Shown: one piece after another, positions 34,614 through 43,469 of the stretch
Layout: each line of letters begins with the position of its first letter
Numbering within the stretch: position 1 is the first letter of the stretch
NCBI GenBank assembly: GCA_934565855.1
Contig: CAKTIO010000003.1
Coordinates: 62,001-126,000 of the forward strand
Reading direction: 5' to 3'
DNA: 64,000 bases
DNA from: an uncultured Dysosmobacter sp.
GTDB lineage: Bacteria; Bacillota; Clostridia; Oscillospirales; Oscillospiraceae
Notes under the pieces: model-generated
What the model saw: the letters and a program-made list of their open reading frames with translations, nothing else
Told to the model about the DNA's origin: nothing
Databases searched by the model: none
Translations under genes and position numbers: made by a program

Positions 34614-35414
34614 TCAGGGCTGGAACTTGAAGACCCGGGAGACGCTCCAACCGCCGTCCACCAGGAAGGTCTGTCCGGTGACGAACCGGCTGCCCGCGCC
34701 AGCCAGGAACAGTCCCATGCCGATATAATCCTCCACATGGCTCATGCGTCCCATGGGAACCTGGGAGATGGCCTTGTTCAGATAGTCCTGGCTCCGCCCG
34801 GACATCAGGGGCGTGTCGATCCAGATGGGAGCAATGCCGTTGACCGTCACGCCCTTTTCCGCATACAGCACGGCAAAATACTTGGTCAGGTGCATCAGTG
34901 CCGCCTTGCTGACCGCGTAGGACATACCGTCCGGAGAGTTTACGGTGAAGGCGCTCTGGGTATTGATGTTGATGATGCTGCCGCCCTCCTTCTGCTCTGC
35001 CATGATGTTGCCCACGGTCTGGTTGAGGAAGTAGCTGCCCATCAGGTTGATATCCATATTCAGGCGGAAGGTCTCTTCGCTGTCCTCCAGCCCGGGATGA
35101 AGCTTGCAGGAAGCGGCAGTATGGACCAGAACATCGATGCGTCCGTACTGCTTTTGCAGTCCGGCAACAAAGTCCTTAACCTGTGCCTTGTCGGAGACAT
35201 CCAGCTGTGCGGCGGTAATGTGCAGCCCCTGCTGCGCCAGCTGCTGTGCTGTGGCTTCCGCCTTAGCGGCGGTCCGGTTGGCAAGGATCACGGTGGCGCC
35301 GTTTTCGGCAAAGGCTTCCGCGTAGGCGCTGCCAAGCCCGCCGGCACCGGTGATCAGAACCACCTTTCCGGCAACGGAAAACAGGTTTTCGATTTTGGGA
35401 GATTGCGTCAGCAT
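34614..35414 (-). CDS. Short-chain dehydrogenase/reductase
   Basis: A 266-residue SDR. The cofactor motif TGAGGLGSA lies near residues 22-30, and the catalytic YAVSK near 168-172. Its sequence resembles gluconate 5-dehydrogenase/2-deoxygluconate dehydrogenase-like SDRs. It probably acts on a sugar acid in the same pathway as the GntP and IlvD-type genes upstream. AGGAGG precedes the ATG at 35414. It has its own promoter (35503-35531) behind the terminator of the GntP gene. Confidence 0.88.
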   Translation of the reverse strand: MLTQSPKIENLFSVAGKVVLITGAGGLGSAYAEAFAENGATVILANRTAAKAEATAQQLAQQGLHITAAQLDVSDKAQVKDFVAGLQKQYGRIDVLVHTAASCKLHPGLEDSEETFRLNMDINLMGSYFLNQTVGNIMAEQKEGGSIININTQSAFTVNSPDGMSYAVSKAALMHLTKYFAVLYAEKGVTVNGIAPIWIDTPLMSGRSQDYLNKAISQVPMGRMSHVEDYIGMGLFLAGAGSRFVTGQTFLVDGGWSVSRVFKFQP

Positions 35415-35471
35415 AGGGTCATCCTCCTGTAAAATTGATGCTCCGGAAGGCTCCGGAGAAGGGTGCATGCC

Positions 35472-35531
35472 AATTATTACAACGCTTGGAATAATTACTC
35501 TCATAATAATATAGGCGGTGAAAATTGTCAA
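35472..35531 (-). promoter_or_regulatory. SDR promoter with downstream operator-like repeat
   Basis: On the minus strand TTGACA (35531-35526), a 17-base spacer and TATTAT (35508-35503) form a promoter. AATTATT (35472-35478) and AATAATT (35490-35496) form an inverted repeat with an 11-base spacer, just downstream of the -10 box. Confidence 0.8.
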
Positions 35532-35572
35532 TGCGCTTTCCGGAGGGGGCTGCCGGGAAGCAGGAGCGAAAA

Positions 35573-35620
35573 CAGCACCGTGGTCCGGACCTCTGCCAAG
35601 ATCCGGACCACGGTGCTGTT
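35573..35620 (-). terminator. Terminator after GntP operon
   Basis: CAGCACCGTGGTCCGGA and TCCGGACCACGGTGCTG form a perfect 17-base stem. On the minus strand TTTTCGC follows. Confidence 0.9.
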
Positions 35621-35673
35621 GCTTATTTAAGACCGGGAAGAAATGGTCAAAAATCGCTTTTTGTTAAGAGAGA

Positions 35674-37008
35674 TCAGGCAATGAAGCTGACAACATACAT
35701 CGCCACGATACCGGCAAGGGTCATCACAACGTTCTGACCGACGCACAGGGTTTTCAAAGTGGTCTTTGCATCATAGCCCATGAACTCACTGAACACCCAG
35801 AAGAAGCTGTTGTTCACATGAGAACCCAGAGCGGAGCCGGCGCTGATGGACAGGAAAGCCTCCAGCGGGGTCATCAGACCAGCCTCGCACAGGGGAACGG
35901 ACAGACCGGCTGCCAGCAGGGCTGCCACGCTACCGGAACCCTGAGCAAACTTGGAAAGACCGGTAATCAAGCAGGGAATCAGCAGCACGGGAATGGGAGA
36001 GTTCACCAGCATATCTGCCAGAGTGTCACCCACACCGGTAGCGCTGACGATCTTAGCCAGAGCGCCGCCTGCTGCGGTAATGAACACGATGGGACCAGCG
36101 GTCTTCAGGGAGTCGTTCATGGGAGCCCAGCGCTCCTTCTCCGGCAGAAACTTGCCCAGACACAGCACGGATGCGACCACGCCCAGAGCCAGAGCGATGT
36201 TCTTGTTGCCCAGAAAATCCACCAAGGGCAGGACAGAGCTTTCCTCCGGCAGCACCGCATCACAGACGCTGCTGATGACGATCAGCACGATGGGCAGCAG
36301 GATGGGAATGATGGCGCGGGCGAAGGAGGGCATCTCAGATTCGGAAATGTCATCGCGAACGATCTTTTCCTTCTCGCTCTCCAGCTGGGTGTACCAGCTG
36401 TCGGGCTTGCGGTCCAGATAGAATTTGGCGTACAGGCACACGCAAACGGTGATGAACAGCGCACAGGGCAGACCCCACATAATAGAAGTTCCAATGTCCA
36501 GTCCCAAAACGGCAATGACAGCCAAAGGAGAAGGCGTGGGAGCCACATAGGCATTGGTAGACAGCAGAGAGCAGGCAGTCACGGTACCCAGCATGCAGGC
36601 GTTTTTGTCGCTCTTCTTTGCAACGGACTTGATCAGCGGGCTCAGCAGGACCATTGCCACGTCAGAGAACACGGGAATGGCGACCAGATAACCGGTGGCT
36701 GCCATAGCAAAAATGGAATTCTTCTTACCGGCGACCTTCAGCATGCTGGTGGCGATGCGCTGGCAGGCGTTGGACTTCTCCAGATAGGTACCCAGCACCG
36801 TGCCGAAGATGACCAGCAGACCAATGGACTTGCAGGTGCCGGCGAAGCCGTCCACCGTCGTGCTGATGGCAGTGCTGGCGCCCAGGTTGCAGGCGATGCC
36901 GATGCCCACGCTGGCGATCAGCATGCAGTTGAAGGGACCGAGCTTGGTTTTCATCATCAGTACCAGCATGATTGCCAGACCGATTATGAAGATGATCAGA
37001 TTTGTCAT
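35674..37008 (-). CDS. GntP-family sugar-acid permease
   Basis: A 444-residue membrane protein with about 12 helices. Family marks include FGTVLGTYLEKSNACQRIA (about 68-86) and FAQGSGSVAALLAAG in the C-terminal half. GntP proteins import gluconate and related aldonates by proton symport. It lies 39 bases after an IlvD/Edd-type dehydratase, so the pair probably imports and dehydrates a sugar acid. GAGGGGG precedes the ATG. Confidence 0.92.
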   Translation of the reverse strand: MTNLIIFIIGLAIMLVLMMKTKLGPFNCMLIASVGIGIACNLGASTAISTTVDGFAGTCKSIGLLVIFGTVLGTYLEKSNACQRIATSMLKVAGKKNSIFAMAATGYLVAIPVFSDVAMVLLSPLIKSVAKKSDKNACMLGTVTACSLLSTNAYVAPTPSPLAVIAVLGLDIGTSIMWGLPCALFITVCVCLYAKFYLDRKPDSWYTQLESEKEKIVRDDISESEMPSFARAIIPILLPIVLIVISSVCDAVLPEESSVLPLVDFLGNKNIALALGVVASVLCLGKFLPEKERWAPMNDSLKTAGPIVFITAAGGALAKIVSATGVGDTLADMLVNSPIPVLLIPCLITGLSKFAQGSGSVAALLAAGLSVPLCEAGLMTPLEAFLSISAGSALGSHVNNSFFWVFSEFMGYDAKTTLKTLCVGQNVVMTLAGIVAMYVVSFIA

Positions 37009-37047
37009 AATATCCCCCTCTAAAAATTTTTTTTCTCTTTTATGTAA

Positions 37048-38709
37048 TCAGTACAGCCAAGTGCAGCCGCTGTTTACATCCTTTACCGCTTGACGGTAAG
37101 CGTTCAGCACACCATTTGCCGGATGCTCCGGACGCTGAACGGTCTTGAGGCGCTCGGCGATCTCCTCGTCGCTGACCTCCAGATGAATGGTGTGCTTGTC
37201 GATGTCGATCTCGATCATGTCGCCGTTGCGGACTGCCGCGATGGGACCGCCATCCCATGCCTCCGGGGAGACGTGACCGATGCAGGGACCGCGGGTGGCG
37301 CCGGAATAGCGTCCGTCCGTGACCATTGCGCAGCTGGTGTGCAGACCCATGCCCACCAGCATGGCGGCGGGGATAGACATCTCACGCATACCGGGACCGC
37401 CCTTGGGACCCTCGTAGCGGATGACCAGCACATCACCCTTCTTGATGGACTTGTTCACCATGGCGCTGCGCAGCTCATCCTCAGAGTCGAAGCAGACTGC
37501 CGGTCCGCGGTGGTGGAACATCTCGGGGACCACGCCGCTCTTCTTCACAATGCAGCCGCCGGGAGCCAGGTTGCCGTGCAGCACGGCAAAGCAGCCATCC
37601 GGATACAGGGGATCGTCCACCGTGTGAATGATCTCGGGGTTGACCTTGCGGCTGAAGCTGTCCAGATACTCCCGCAGGGTGCCGCCGGTGGCAAGGCGGA
37701 CATCCTCGTCCAGATATTGGCGGATAGCCTTCAGGGTCGCGCCCACGCCGCCTGCCTTGTAGTAGTCATACATGTTGAATTTGGAAGAGGGCTTGAACTT
37801 GGCGATGCAGGGAACATGACGCTGGATCAGGTCAAAGTCGCCAATGCCCATCTCAATGCCCATGACCTTTGCCAGTGCGCAGATGTGCAGCTGGGCGTTG
37901 GTAGAGCCGCCGGTGGCAGCCACATGGCACAGACCGTTCTTCAGGCTGGCTTCCGTCACGATGTCGGAGAAACGGACGCCCTCCCGGGTCAGTGCCACGA
38001 TGCGCTCGCCCACATCCCGTGCCTGTTTGTACTTGGCAGAGGAGCAGAAGAGCATGGTGGTGCTGTCAATGGGACACAGACCGATGGCTTCCGCGAACAC
38101 GCCCATCGTGTTTGCCGTGCCGTACATGCTGCATGTGCCGCAGGAGAAGCAGATGTTCTCCCGGTAGCGGGTGAAGGTCTCCTCGCTGATGGCGTCCACA
38201 TTGCGCTGACCGATGGACTCCTTCAGGTCGGGGGTGACATAGGTGCCCTCGTCCGCCTCATAGGGCAGCATGCTGCCGGCGGTCAGGAACATGCAGGGCT
38301 TGTTGATGGCGGCAGCCGCCATCAGCATACCGGGAACGATCTTGTCGCAGCTGCACAGAAACACCAGACCGTCAAAGCCGTGTGCCTTCGCCATTGCCTC
38401 AATGCTGCCCGCAATGAGATCCCGCTCCGGCAGGATGAAGTGCATGCCTTCGCCCTGAGCCATTCCGTCGCAGGGAGCGGGAACATTGAACTCGCCCGGC
38501 GTACCGCCGGCTGCCCAGATGCCCTCCTTTACATAATTCACCAGCTCCTTAAAGGCGCGGTGACCGGGGTTTACATCGGTGAAGGAGTTGACAATGCCGA
38601 TGACCGGCTTGTCCAGATCCTTCATCCGGTAGCCGCAGGAATTCATCAAGCCGACATAGTAGGCTTCCTGGGCGTTGCTGGGGTCGCGGTTTCCTTTCCA
38701 TTCGCTCAT
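37048..38709 (-). CDS. IlvD/Edd-family dehydratase (sugar-acid or dihydroxy-acid)
   Basis: A 553-residue iron-sulfur dehydratase. Cluster cysteines C121 (SCDK) and C193 (SCGTC) are present, and the NPGH segment near 47-50 matches the bacterial IlvD type. It removes water from a 2,3-dihydroxyacid to give a 2-keto-3-deoxy acid. The partner GntP permease and SDR favour an aldonate rather than valine/isoleucine synthesis, but IlvD itself is not excluded. Transcription runs away from a LysR gene. A GGAGG-type site is visible before the ATG. Confidence 0.88.
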   Translation of the reverse strand: MSEWKGNRDPSNAQEAYYVGLMNSCGYRMKDLDKPVIGIVNSFTDVNPGHRAFKELVNYVKEGIWAAGGTPGEFNVPAPCDGMAQGEGMHFILPERDLIAGSIEAMAKAHGFDGLVFLCSCDKIVPGMLMAAAAINKPCMFLTAGSMLPYEADEGTYVTPDLKESIGQRNVDAISEETFTRYRENICFSCGTCSMYGTANTMGVFAEAIGLCPIDSTTMLFCSSAKYKQARDVGERIVALTREGVRFSDIVTEASLKNGLCHVAATGGSTNAQLHICALAKVMGIEMGIGDFDLIQRHVPCIAKFKPSSKFNMYDYYKAGGVGATLKAIRQYLDEDVRLATGGTLREYLDSFSRKVNPEIIHTVDDPLYPDGCFAVLHGNLAPGGCIVKKSGVVPEMFHHRGPAVCFDSEDELRSAMVNKSIKKGDVLVIRYEGPKGGPGMREMSIPAAMLVGMGLHTSCAMVTDGRYSGATRGPCIGHVSPEAWDGGPIAAVRNGDMIEIDIDKHTIHLEVSDEEIAERLKTVQRPEHPANGVLNAYRQAVKDVNSGCTWLY

Positions 38710-38898
38710 AGGATAATGTGTACCTCCTCAGTTTGCAGTTCATACAAATTGTTTGTCAGTTTTTTAACAGCTTCAGTGTAAAATGGAATACCAGAAAAGG
38801 AAAGCAGAGAATGATACGTCTGACTGCAAGAAAAAACTTGAAATTAGTCGTGACTTTTCACAAAACCTCCGTTACAATGGGGAACGGAGGGATCAAAA

Positions 38899-39870
38899 AT
38901 GACGACAGGCTTTCAAATGTTTTTACTGGCGGCGCGGGAGCTGAACTTTTCCCGGGCGGCGGAGATCGCCTATGTAACGCCCCAGTGTCTCAGCGACCAT
39001 ATCCGGCGGCCGGAGGAGCAGTTCGGTGTGACGCTGTTCGTCCGCAAGCCCCACCTGCACCTGACGCCGGAGGGAGAAACCATGCTGCGCTACCTTAACC
39101 GGATGCAGATGCTGGAGAGTGACATGGAAAACGAGCTGGCGGACGTCAGCGGCGGCTCCCGGGGCGTGCTGCGGCTGGGGTCCCCTACGACCCGGGGAAC
39201 GATTCTGCTGCCAAGGGTCATCACGCAGTTCCACAACCAGTTTCCTCATGTAGAGGTGGAGATCCGCCTCAGCGATACCCGCAATCTGGAGGAGCAGCTG
39301 CTGGCAGGCAAGCTGGACCTTTTTCTGGGGGTGGATGCCTCTCAGCACGCCCTGTTTCTCCGGGAGGGCATCAGCAGCGAGCCGCTGTATCTGGTCATCT
39401 CCCGGGAGGTGATGGAGGAGCGGTTCGGAAGCCGCTGCGGCGCCGTGCGGGAGGAATTTCACCGCTGCGGCGCGGACCTGACCATGCTGCGGGACGTACC
39501 CTTTGTGCAGGGACACAGCCGCAGCACCACCACGATGGCGGTGGAGCAGCTGTTTCTGCGGGAGAACCTTTCTCTGGCGTTCCCGGTCCGGGTCAGCAGC
39601 TTTGACCTGCACATCGAGTTCTGCCGCACCAACCACTGCGCCAGCATCTGCTCCCACTCCCATCTGCGCAGGGTCATGGAGCTGCCGGACGACCGGCTGG
39701 AGGTTTTTGCCATCCGGAATGCCTATCAGCCGCTGAAAATCGAGCTGATTGCCCACCGGGATGCCCAGCCCCTGGCATACCGCACCGCCTTTGCCCAGAT
39801 GCTGCGGCAGCAGGCGCTGGAGGAGCATAACGCCATCTGTGCCTGGGTGGACAGCCGCCGCATTGCGTAA
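38899..39870 (+). CDS. LysR family regulator of dehydratase-GntP locus
   Basis: A 323-residue LysR protein with HTH over about residues 3-60 and a GLGSPTTRGT-like start of the ligand domain near 92. It is divergent from the dehydratase operon and probably senses its sugar acid. The HTH linker reads IRRPEEQFG where IRRLEEQFG is usual. ACGGAGGG precedes the ATG, and a TACAAT box at 38873-38878 may be its -10. Confidence 0.9.
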   Translation: MTTGFQMFLLAARELNFSRAAEIAYVTPQCLSDHIRRPEEQFGVTLFVRKPHLHLTPEGETMLRYLNRMQMLESDMENELADVSGGSRGVLRLGSPTTRGTILLPRVITQFHNQFPHVEVEIRLSDTRNLEEQLLAGKLDLFLGVDASQHALFLREGISSEPLYLVISREVMEERFGSRCGAVREEFHRCGADLTMLRDVPFVQGHSRSTTTMAVEQLFLRENLSLAFPVRVSSFDLHIEFCRTNHCASICSHSHLRRVMELPDDRLEVFAIRNAYQPLKIELIAHRDAQPLAYRTAFAQMLRQQALEEHNAICAWVDSRRIA

Positions 39871-39913
39871 ACGGCGGCTGTGAAAGAAGTTTCACGTCAT
39901 TTCGCCCAGACTC

Positions 39914-39942
39914 TTGCAATTTCGGAAAGAGTGGTGTAGAGT
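39914..39942 (+). promoter_or_regulatory. Promoter of thiamine operon
   Basis: TTGCAA (39914-39919), a 17-base spacer and TAGAGT (39937-39942) place the transcription start just before the TPP riboswitch. Confidence 0.7.
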
Positions 39943-39957
39943 AGCATTGTTAAAACG

Positions 39958-40045
39958 GCAGGGGAGCTTGCGGCAGGCAGGCTGAGAGGAAGGCAGATCC
40001 TTCGACCCTTGAGACCTGATGCGGATAATGCCGCCGGAGGAAGTC
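39958..40045 (+). ncRNA. TPP riboswitch (THI element)
   Basis: The conserved words appear in order: GGGGAGC, GGCTGAGA (39980-39987), CCCTTGAGACCTGA, GGATAAT with the GC-rich pair around it, and GGAGGAAGT at the 3' end. This is the thiamine pyrophosphate sensor. A strong terminator follows 19 bases later, so TPP binding probably ends transcription before thiW. Confidence 0.93.
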
Positions 40046-40063
40046 ATAGGGCTTATGATTTTT

Positions 40064-40098
40064 GGCAGGAGGCTCCGCGGGGGACCTCCTGCCATTTT
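40064..40098 (+). terminator. TPP-riboswitch expression-platform terminator
   Basis: GGCAGGAGG and CCTCCTGCC form a perfect 9-base stem with a GC-rich loop, followed by ATTTT. It is the off-state hairpin of the TPP riboswitch. Confidence 0.85.
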
Positions 40099-40145
40099 GC
40101 AGCACTTCTTTGGAAAGGACGTGAAAGAGAGACGGAGACCCTCCG

Positions 40146-40315
40146 CGGGGGAGACCGCGGCAGGCTGAGGGGGAGCGCCCTGAGCCTTGCAACAGCAGCG
40201 ATGGGAAGCCGTGTTCCGGCGTGAGAGGAGACCAGAAAGTCTCGACCGCTCTTCCGAACGCCCCTTGAGAAAGGAGGCGGAATTCGTGCAGGGAAGCGCC
40301 GCTGTAAATGCCCGT
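40146..40315 (+). ncRNA. Additional structured leader RNA before thiW (second THI-like element?)
   Basis: Beyond the terminator lie about 250 bases without a gene. Bases 40146-40207 contain GGGGGAGACC, GGCAGGCTGAG, GCGCCCTGAGCC and AGCGATGGGAAG in the same order as TPP-riboswitch words, but the GATNNGGATAAT core is missing. Bases 40218-40262 then fold as a three-step stem (GGCGT/ACGCC, GAGAG/CTCTT, GAGAC/GTCTC). Another stem, CGCC-CTT/AAGG-GGCG, follows near 40259-40281. The order suggests a decayed or diverged tandem riboswitch; the class is not established. Confidence 0.35.
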
Positions 40316-40350
40316 TTTCTCTGTTGCCAAACAAAGGAGCTTTGCTGAAT

Positions 40351-40857
40351 ATGAAAAGAAATACGACAAAAAAACTGGTGCTGACGGGCATGCTTGCCTG
40401 TCTGGCATTTGTCCTGAACACCTGTGTCTACTTCCCGGCGATGGCGCCCTTCCAGCACTTTGTAGACGTGCTGGCGGCGGTTCTGGTGGGACCGTGGTAC
40501 GGTTTTGCCAGCGCCCTGCTGTGCGGCGTTATGCGGATGCTGTCCGGACGGACCATCCAGGCAGTCACCGGCGCTATTTTTGGTCCCATTCTGGGAGGAC
40601 TGCTTTACCGGAAGACGAAAAACGTTTATCTGGTTTTCGTGGGAGAGGTCATCGGCACAGGACTGTGCGGCGCAATGGCGTCCTATCCCCTGATGCGGAT
40701 GTTTTACGGTCTGGACGCCCAGTCTCCATTCTATTACATTCCGTTTTACACGCCTTCTGCCGTGGTTGGCGCGGCGATGGGCGTTGCCGTGGTGCTGATC
40801 CTGAAGCGCAGCGGCGTGCTGGCAAGAATGGAGGCAGTGCTGCATGAAGGAGAATAA
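40351..40857 (+). CDS. thiW: ECF transporter S component ThiW (thiazole uptake)
   Basis: A 168-residue membrane protein with about five helices and conserved PFQHFVDVLAAVLVGPWYG (about 30-48), which marks the ThiW family. ThiW binds the thiazole moiety of thiamine and uses a shared ECF energy module. It opens the salvage operon under the TPP riboswitch, next to thiM, which phosphorylates that thiazole. The ATG at 40351 is preceded by AAAGGAGC. No EcfA/EcfT genes lie in the window. Confidence 0.9.
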   Translation: MKRNTTKKLVLTGMLACLAFVLNTCVYFPAMAPFQHFVDVLAAVLVGPWYGFASALLCGVMRMLSGRTIQAVTGAIFGPILGGLLYRKTKNVYLVFVGEVIGTGLCGAMASYPLMRMFYGLDAQSPFYYIPFYTPSAVVGAAMGVAVVLILKRSGVLARMEAVLHEGE

Positions 40858-40861
40858 GACG

Positions 40862-41686
40862 ATGAATTATGCGCAGGCTTTGAAAAACGTGCGGGAGCGC
40901 GCGCCCCTGGTACAGTGTATCACCAATATTGTGACCGTGAACGACTGTGCCAATATCATTCTGGCGGCAGGCGGCTCGCCCTCTATGGCGCAGGATGTCC
41001 GGGAGGCGGCAGAGGCGGTCCGCAGCGCGGGAGCGCTGGTGTGCAACCTGGGTGCCATTGACTTTGTGGATTCCATGATCTCTGCCGGAAAGGAAGCAAA
41101 CCGGCTGGGCATTCCCGTGGTACTGGATCCGGTGGCGGCAGGCGGCACCCAGCTGCGGCGGGAGGAATCCCGCCGGCTGCTGTCGGAGGTGCATTTGACC
41201 GCCATCCGGGGCAACGCCTCGGAGATCCGCGCCCTGGCGGGACAGCAGGCAGTGGGCAGCGGCGTGGATGTCAGCGCCGTGGACGCCATTACGGAGGAAA
41301 ACCTGCCCGCCGCCATTGATATGGCGAATGCACTGGCGCGGCAGACCGGAAGCGTCATTGCCATCTCCGGTGTGCTGGATGTGGTGGCGGACGGACAGAC
41401 TGCGGCGGTACTGCGCAACGGCTGCGCCACGATGGCGCGCATTACCGGCAGCGGCTGCATGCTCACATCCATGATGGGCGCGTTCTGCGGCGCGCAGCCG
41501 GAGGACCCTATGACGGCGGCAGTGGCTGCAATGGCGGCAATGGGGGTGTGCGGCGAGATCGCGGAGGAAAAGCGGCTGAAAAACGGCACGGGCAACGCAA
41601 CCTTCCGCACTGACCTGATCGACGCTGTGTTCAACCTGACCGAAGAACAACTGACAGGAGGAATTCGCTGTGAAATTTACAAGTGA
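40862..41686 (+). CDS. thiM: Hydroxyethylthiazole kinase
   Basis: A 274-residue ribokinase-fold kinase that phosphorylates 4-methyl-5-(2-hydroxyethyl)thiazole. Typical segments are PLVQCITNIVTVNDCANIILA (about 17-37), GGSPSM near 39-44 and the active-site region GSGCMLTS with Cys near 199. The ATG at 40862 has GGAG upstream. The stop overlaps the GTG start of thiE by 17 bases, so the genes are coupled. It supplies the thiazole phosphate used by ThiE. Confidence 0.95.
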   Translation: MNYAQALKNVRERAPLVQCITNIVTVNDCANIILAAGGSPSMAQDVREAAEAVRSAGALVCNLGAIDFVDSMISAGKEANRLGIPVVLDPVAAGGTQLRREESRRLLSEVHLTAIRGNASEIRALAGQQAVGSGVDVSAVDAITEENLPAAIDMANALARQTGSVIAISGVLDVVADGQTAAVLRNGCATMARITGSGCMLTSMMGAFCGAQPEDPMTAAVAAMAAMGVCGEIAEEKRLKNGTGNATFRTDLIDAVFNLTEEQLTGGIRCEIYK

Positions 41687-42329
41687 GGAGATCCGCAGGT
41701 CTATGCTGCTGTATGCGGTGACGGACCGGATGTGGCTGAAGGAGGGGCAGAGCCTGACGCAGGTCTGCCGGAGCGTTCTGGAAAACGGCGCGACCTTTTT
41801 GCAGATCCGGGAAAAGGATCTGGATGAAAACGCCTTTGAGAAGGAATCTCAGGAGCTGAAGGCACTATGCGCCCAGTATGGCGTTCCCTTCGTGGTCAAC
41901 GACAGCGTAGAAATCGCAATGGACATTGACGCGGACGGCGTCCATGTGGGACAGTCGGACATCAAGGGACGGGATATCCGCGCCATCATCGGACCGGATA
42001 AGATTCTGGGCATTTCCGCCGGGACCGTGGAGCAGGCAGTGGCTGCGGAAAAAGCCGGAGCGGACTATATCGGTGTGGGCGCGGTGTTTACCACCTCCAC
42101 CAAGAAAAACGCCAAGAACCTCTCCCGGGAGACCCTGCGGGAGATCCGGAACTCCGTGTCCATCCCGGTGGTCGCCATCGGCGGCATCAGCGCTGGGAAT
42201 ATACTGGAGCTGTGCGGCAGCGGTGTAGACGGCGTGGCAGTGGTATCCGCTATCTTCGGCGCAGAGGACCCCGGCAAAGCCACAGCGCAGCTGCTGCCGC
42301 TGGCAAAGGAACTGGTCCGGCATGGATAA
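41670..42329 (+). CDS. thiE: Thiamine-phosphate synthase
   Basis: A 219-residue TIM-barrel enzyme joining HMP-PP and thiazole phosphate to thiamine phosphate. The marks are GATFLQIREKDLD (about 37-49), DVHVGQ-like DGVHVGQSD near 90-98, and GVGAVFTTSTKKN near 133-145. The GTG start at 41670 has CAGGAGG upstream. The stop overlaps the HAD gene by 8 bases. HMP-PP must come from genes outside this window, as no thiD or thiC is present here. Confidence 0.95.
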   Translation: MKFTSEEIRRSMLLYAVTDRMWLKEGQSLTQVCRSVLENGATFLQIREKDLDENAFEKESQELKALCAQYGVPFVVNDSVEIAMDIDADGVHVGQSDIKGRDIRAIIGPDKILGISAGTVEQAVAAEKAGADYIGVGAVFTTSTKKNAKNLSRETLREIRNSVSIPVVAIGGISAGNILELCGSGVDGVAVVSAIFGAEDPGKATAQLLPLAKELVRHG

Positions 42330-42951
42330 GCGCTTTGCAATTTTTGACATGGATGGCACGCTGGTGGATTCCATGCGCTACTGGCAGCTGCTGGGCAGGG
42401 AATATCTGGCGTCCAAGGGTGTGACGGACATCCCGGAGGAGGTCCTGGAGAAAACCAAGCCCATGACCATGACGGAGTCCTCCGCCCTGTTTATTGAAAC
42501 CTTCGGCTTTCCCGGTACGCCGGAGGAGGTAGCGGCGGAGATCAACGGCATGATGGAAATGCACTACCGGAAGGATGTCCCCCTGAAGGACGGCGTGGCA
42601 GAGTATTTGAAGTCCCTAGCGGAGTGTGGAGTGCGGATGTGCGTGGCTTCCGCCACGGCGGAGCCGCTGATGCAGGCTTGCCTGAAGCGGCTGGGTGTGC
42701 TGGAGTGCTTTGAGTTCCTGCTGTCCTGTGAGACGGTGGGCGCAGGTAAGAACCGCCCGGATGTCTATTTTGCCGCCGCCCAGCGGCTGGGGTGCCGCCC
42801 GGAGGAAGCCGCCGTATACGAGGATGCCCTGTATGCGGCAAAAACGGCGAAGCAGGCGGGCTTTTATGTAGTGGGCATTTACGATGAAACGGCGGGAAGG
42901 CACTGGCAGGAGCTTTCCCAGTTAGCGGATGAGACCATCCGTAGCTTTTGA
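42322..42951 (+). CDS. HAD-IA phosphatase in thiamine operon
   Basis: A 209-residue haloacid dehalogenase protein. Motif I is FDMDGTLVDS (about residues 8-17), motif II lies near CVASATAE (about 109-116), and motif IV is EDALYAAKTA near 173. It overlaps thiE by 8 bases, so it is a true operon member. A role in dephosphorylating thiamine phosphate or an HMP/thiazole intermediate is inferred from context only. Confidence 0.88.
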   Translation: MDKRFAIFDMDGTLVDSMRYWQLLGREYLASKGVTDIPEEVLEKTKPMTMTESSALFIETFGFPGTPEEVAAEINGMMEMHYRKDVPLKDGVAEYLKSLAECGVRMCVASATAEPLMQACLKRLGVLECFEFLLSCETVGAGKNRPDVYFAAAQRLGCRPEEAAVYEDALYAAKTAKQAGFYVVGIYDETAGRHWQELSQLADETIRSF

Positions 42952-42966
42952 CAGGAGGTTGTCATA

Positions 42967-43272
42967 ATGAGTGCAAATGCAAGTATTGCCATTCAGGTAT
43001 TGCCGGAGGTTTCCGACGAGAAGGAGCTGTGCCGGATCGTGGACGAGGTCATCGCCTACATTGCCAGCACAGGTCTGCATTATGTGGTGGGTCCCTTTGA
43101 GACCACCATTGAGGGAGAAAATTACGATCAGCTGATGGAGATCGCCAAGGAATGCCAGCATGTGGCAGTCCGCGCGGGTGCGCCCAAGGTTTCTGCCTAT
43201 ATCAAGGTGGTATACAATCCGGACGGCGCGGTCCTGACCATCGACCAGAAGATCGGCAAGTACAGCAAATAA
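42967..43272 (+). CDS. MTH1187/YkoF-family thiamine-binding protein
   Basis: A 101-residue protein of the thiamine-binding ferredoxin-like family (DUF77). The segment THYVVGPFETTIEG-like (residues 37-51: LHYVVGPFETTIEGE) is its signature, with QVLPEV near the start. Members bind HMP or thiamine and often stand in thiamine loci under TPP riboswitches. It ends the operon, with ribosome site CAGGAGG and a strong terminator. Confidence 0.9.
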   Translation: MSANASIAIQVLPEVSDEKELCRIVDEVIAYIASTGLHYVVGPFETTIEGENYDQLMEIAKECQHVAVRAGAPKVSAYIKVVYNPDGAVLTIDQKIGKYSK

Positions 43273-43293
43273 TAAAGCGCGTTTCAATGCTAA

Positions 43294-43327
43294 CAGCCGC
43301 ACCCGGTCCGGGTGCGGCTGCATTTTT
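43294..43327 (+). terminator. Terminator of thiamine operon
   Basis: CAGCCGCACCC and GGGTGCGGCTG form a perfect 11-base stem followed by CATTTTT. Confidence 0.92.
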
Positions 43328-43378
43328 ATGAAAACGGCTGCTGAAATGCAGCATCACTGTAAATTTTTGGACAAATGG

Positions 43379-43407
43379 TTGAAATTCCATGCGGGGTTTA
43401 GTATATT
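43379..43407 (+). promoter_or_regulatory. Promoter of small membrane protein
   Basis: TTGAAA (43379-43384), a 17-base spacer and TATATT (43402-43407) lie 63 bases before the start codon. Confidence 0.7.
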
Positions 43408-43469
43408 GAGGGCAGAGAATACTGGAGAATTACACCGCTTCGGTAAAAATCAAAGGGCAGGAGTGCAGA

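Noticed and set aside
37048..38709. Loss of an iron-sulfur Cys in the IlvD/Edd protein
   Set aside because: NPGH instead of PCN first looked like a missing ligand, but the bacterial IlvD type has PGH at this place. The enzyme appears intact.
40200..40315. Cobalamin riboswitch in the thiW leader
   Set aside because: GGAGACC and CCGCTGTAAATG resemble cobalamin-switch words, but they are in the wrong order and the remaining conserved core is absent.
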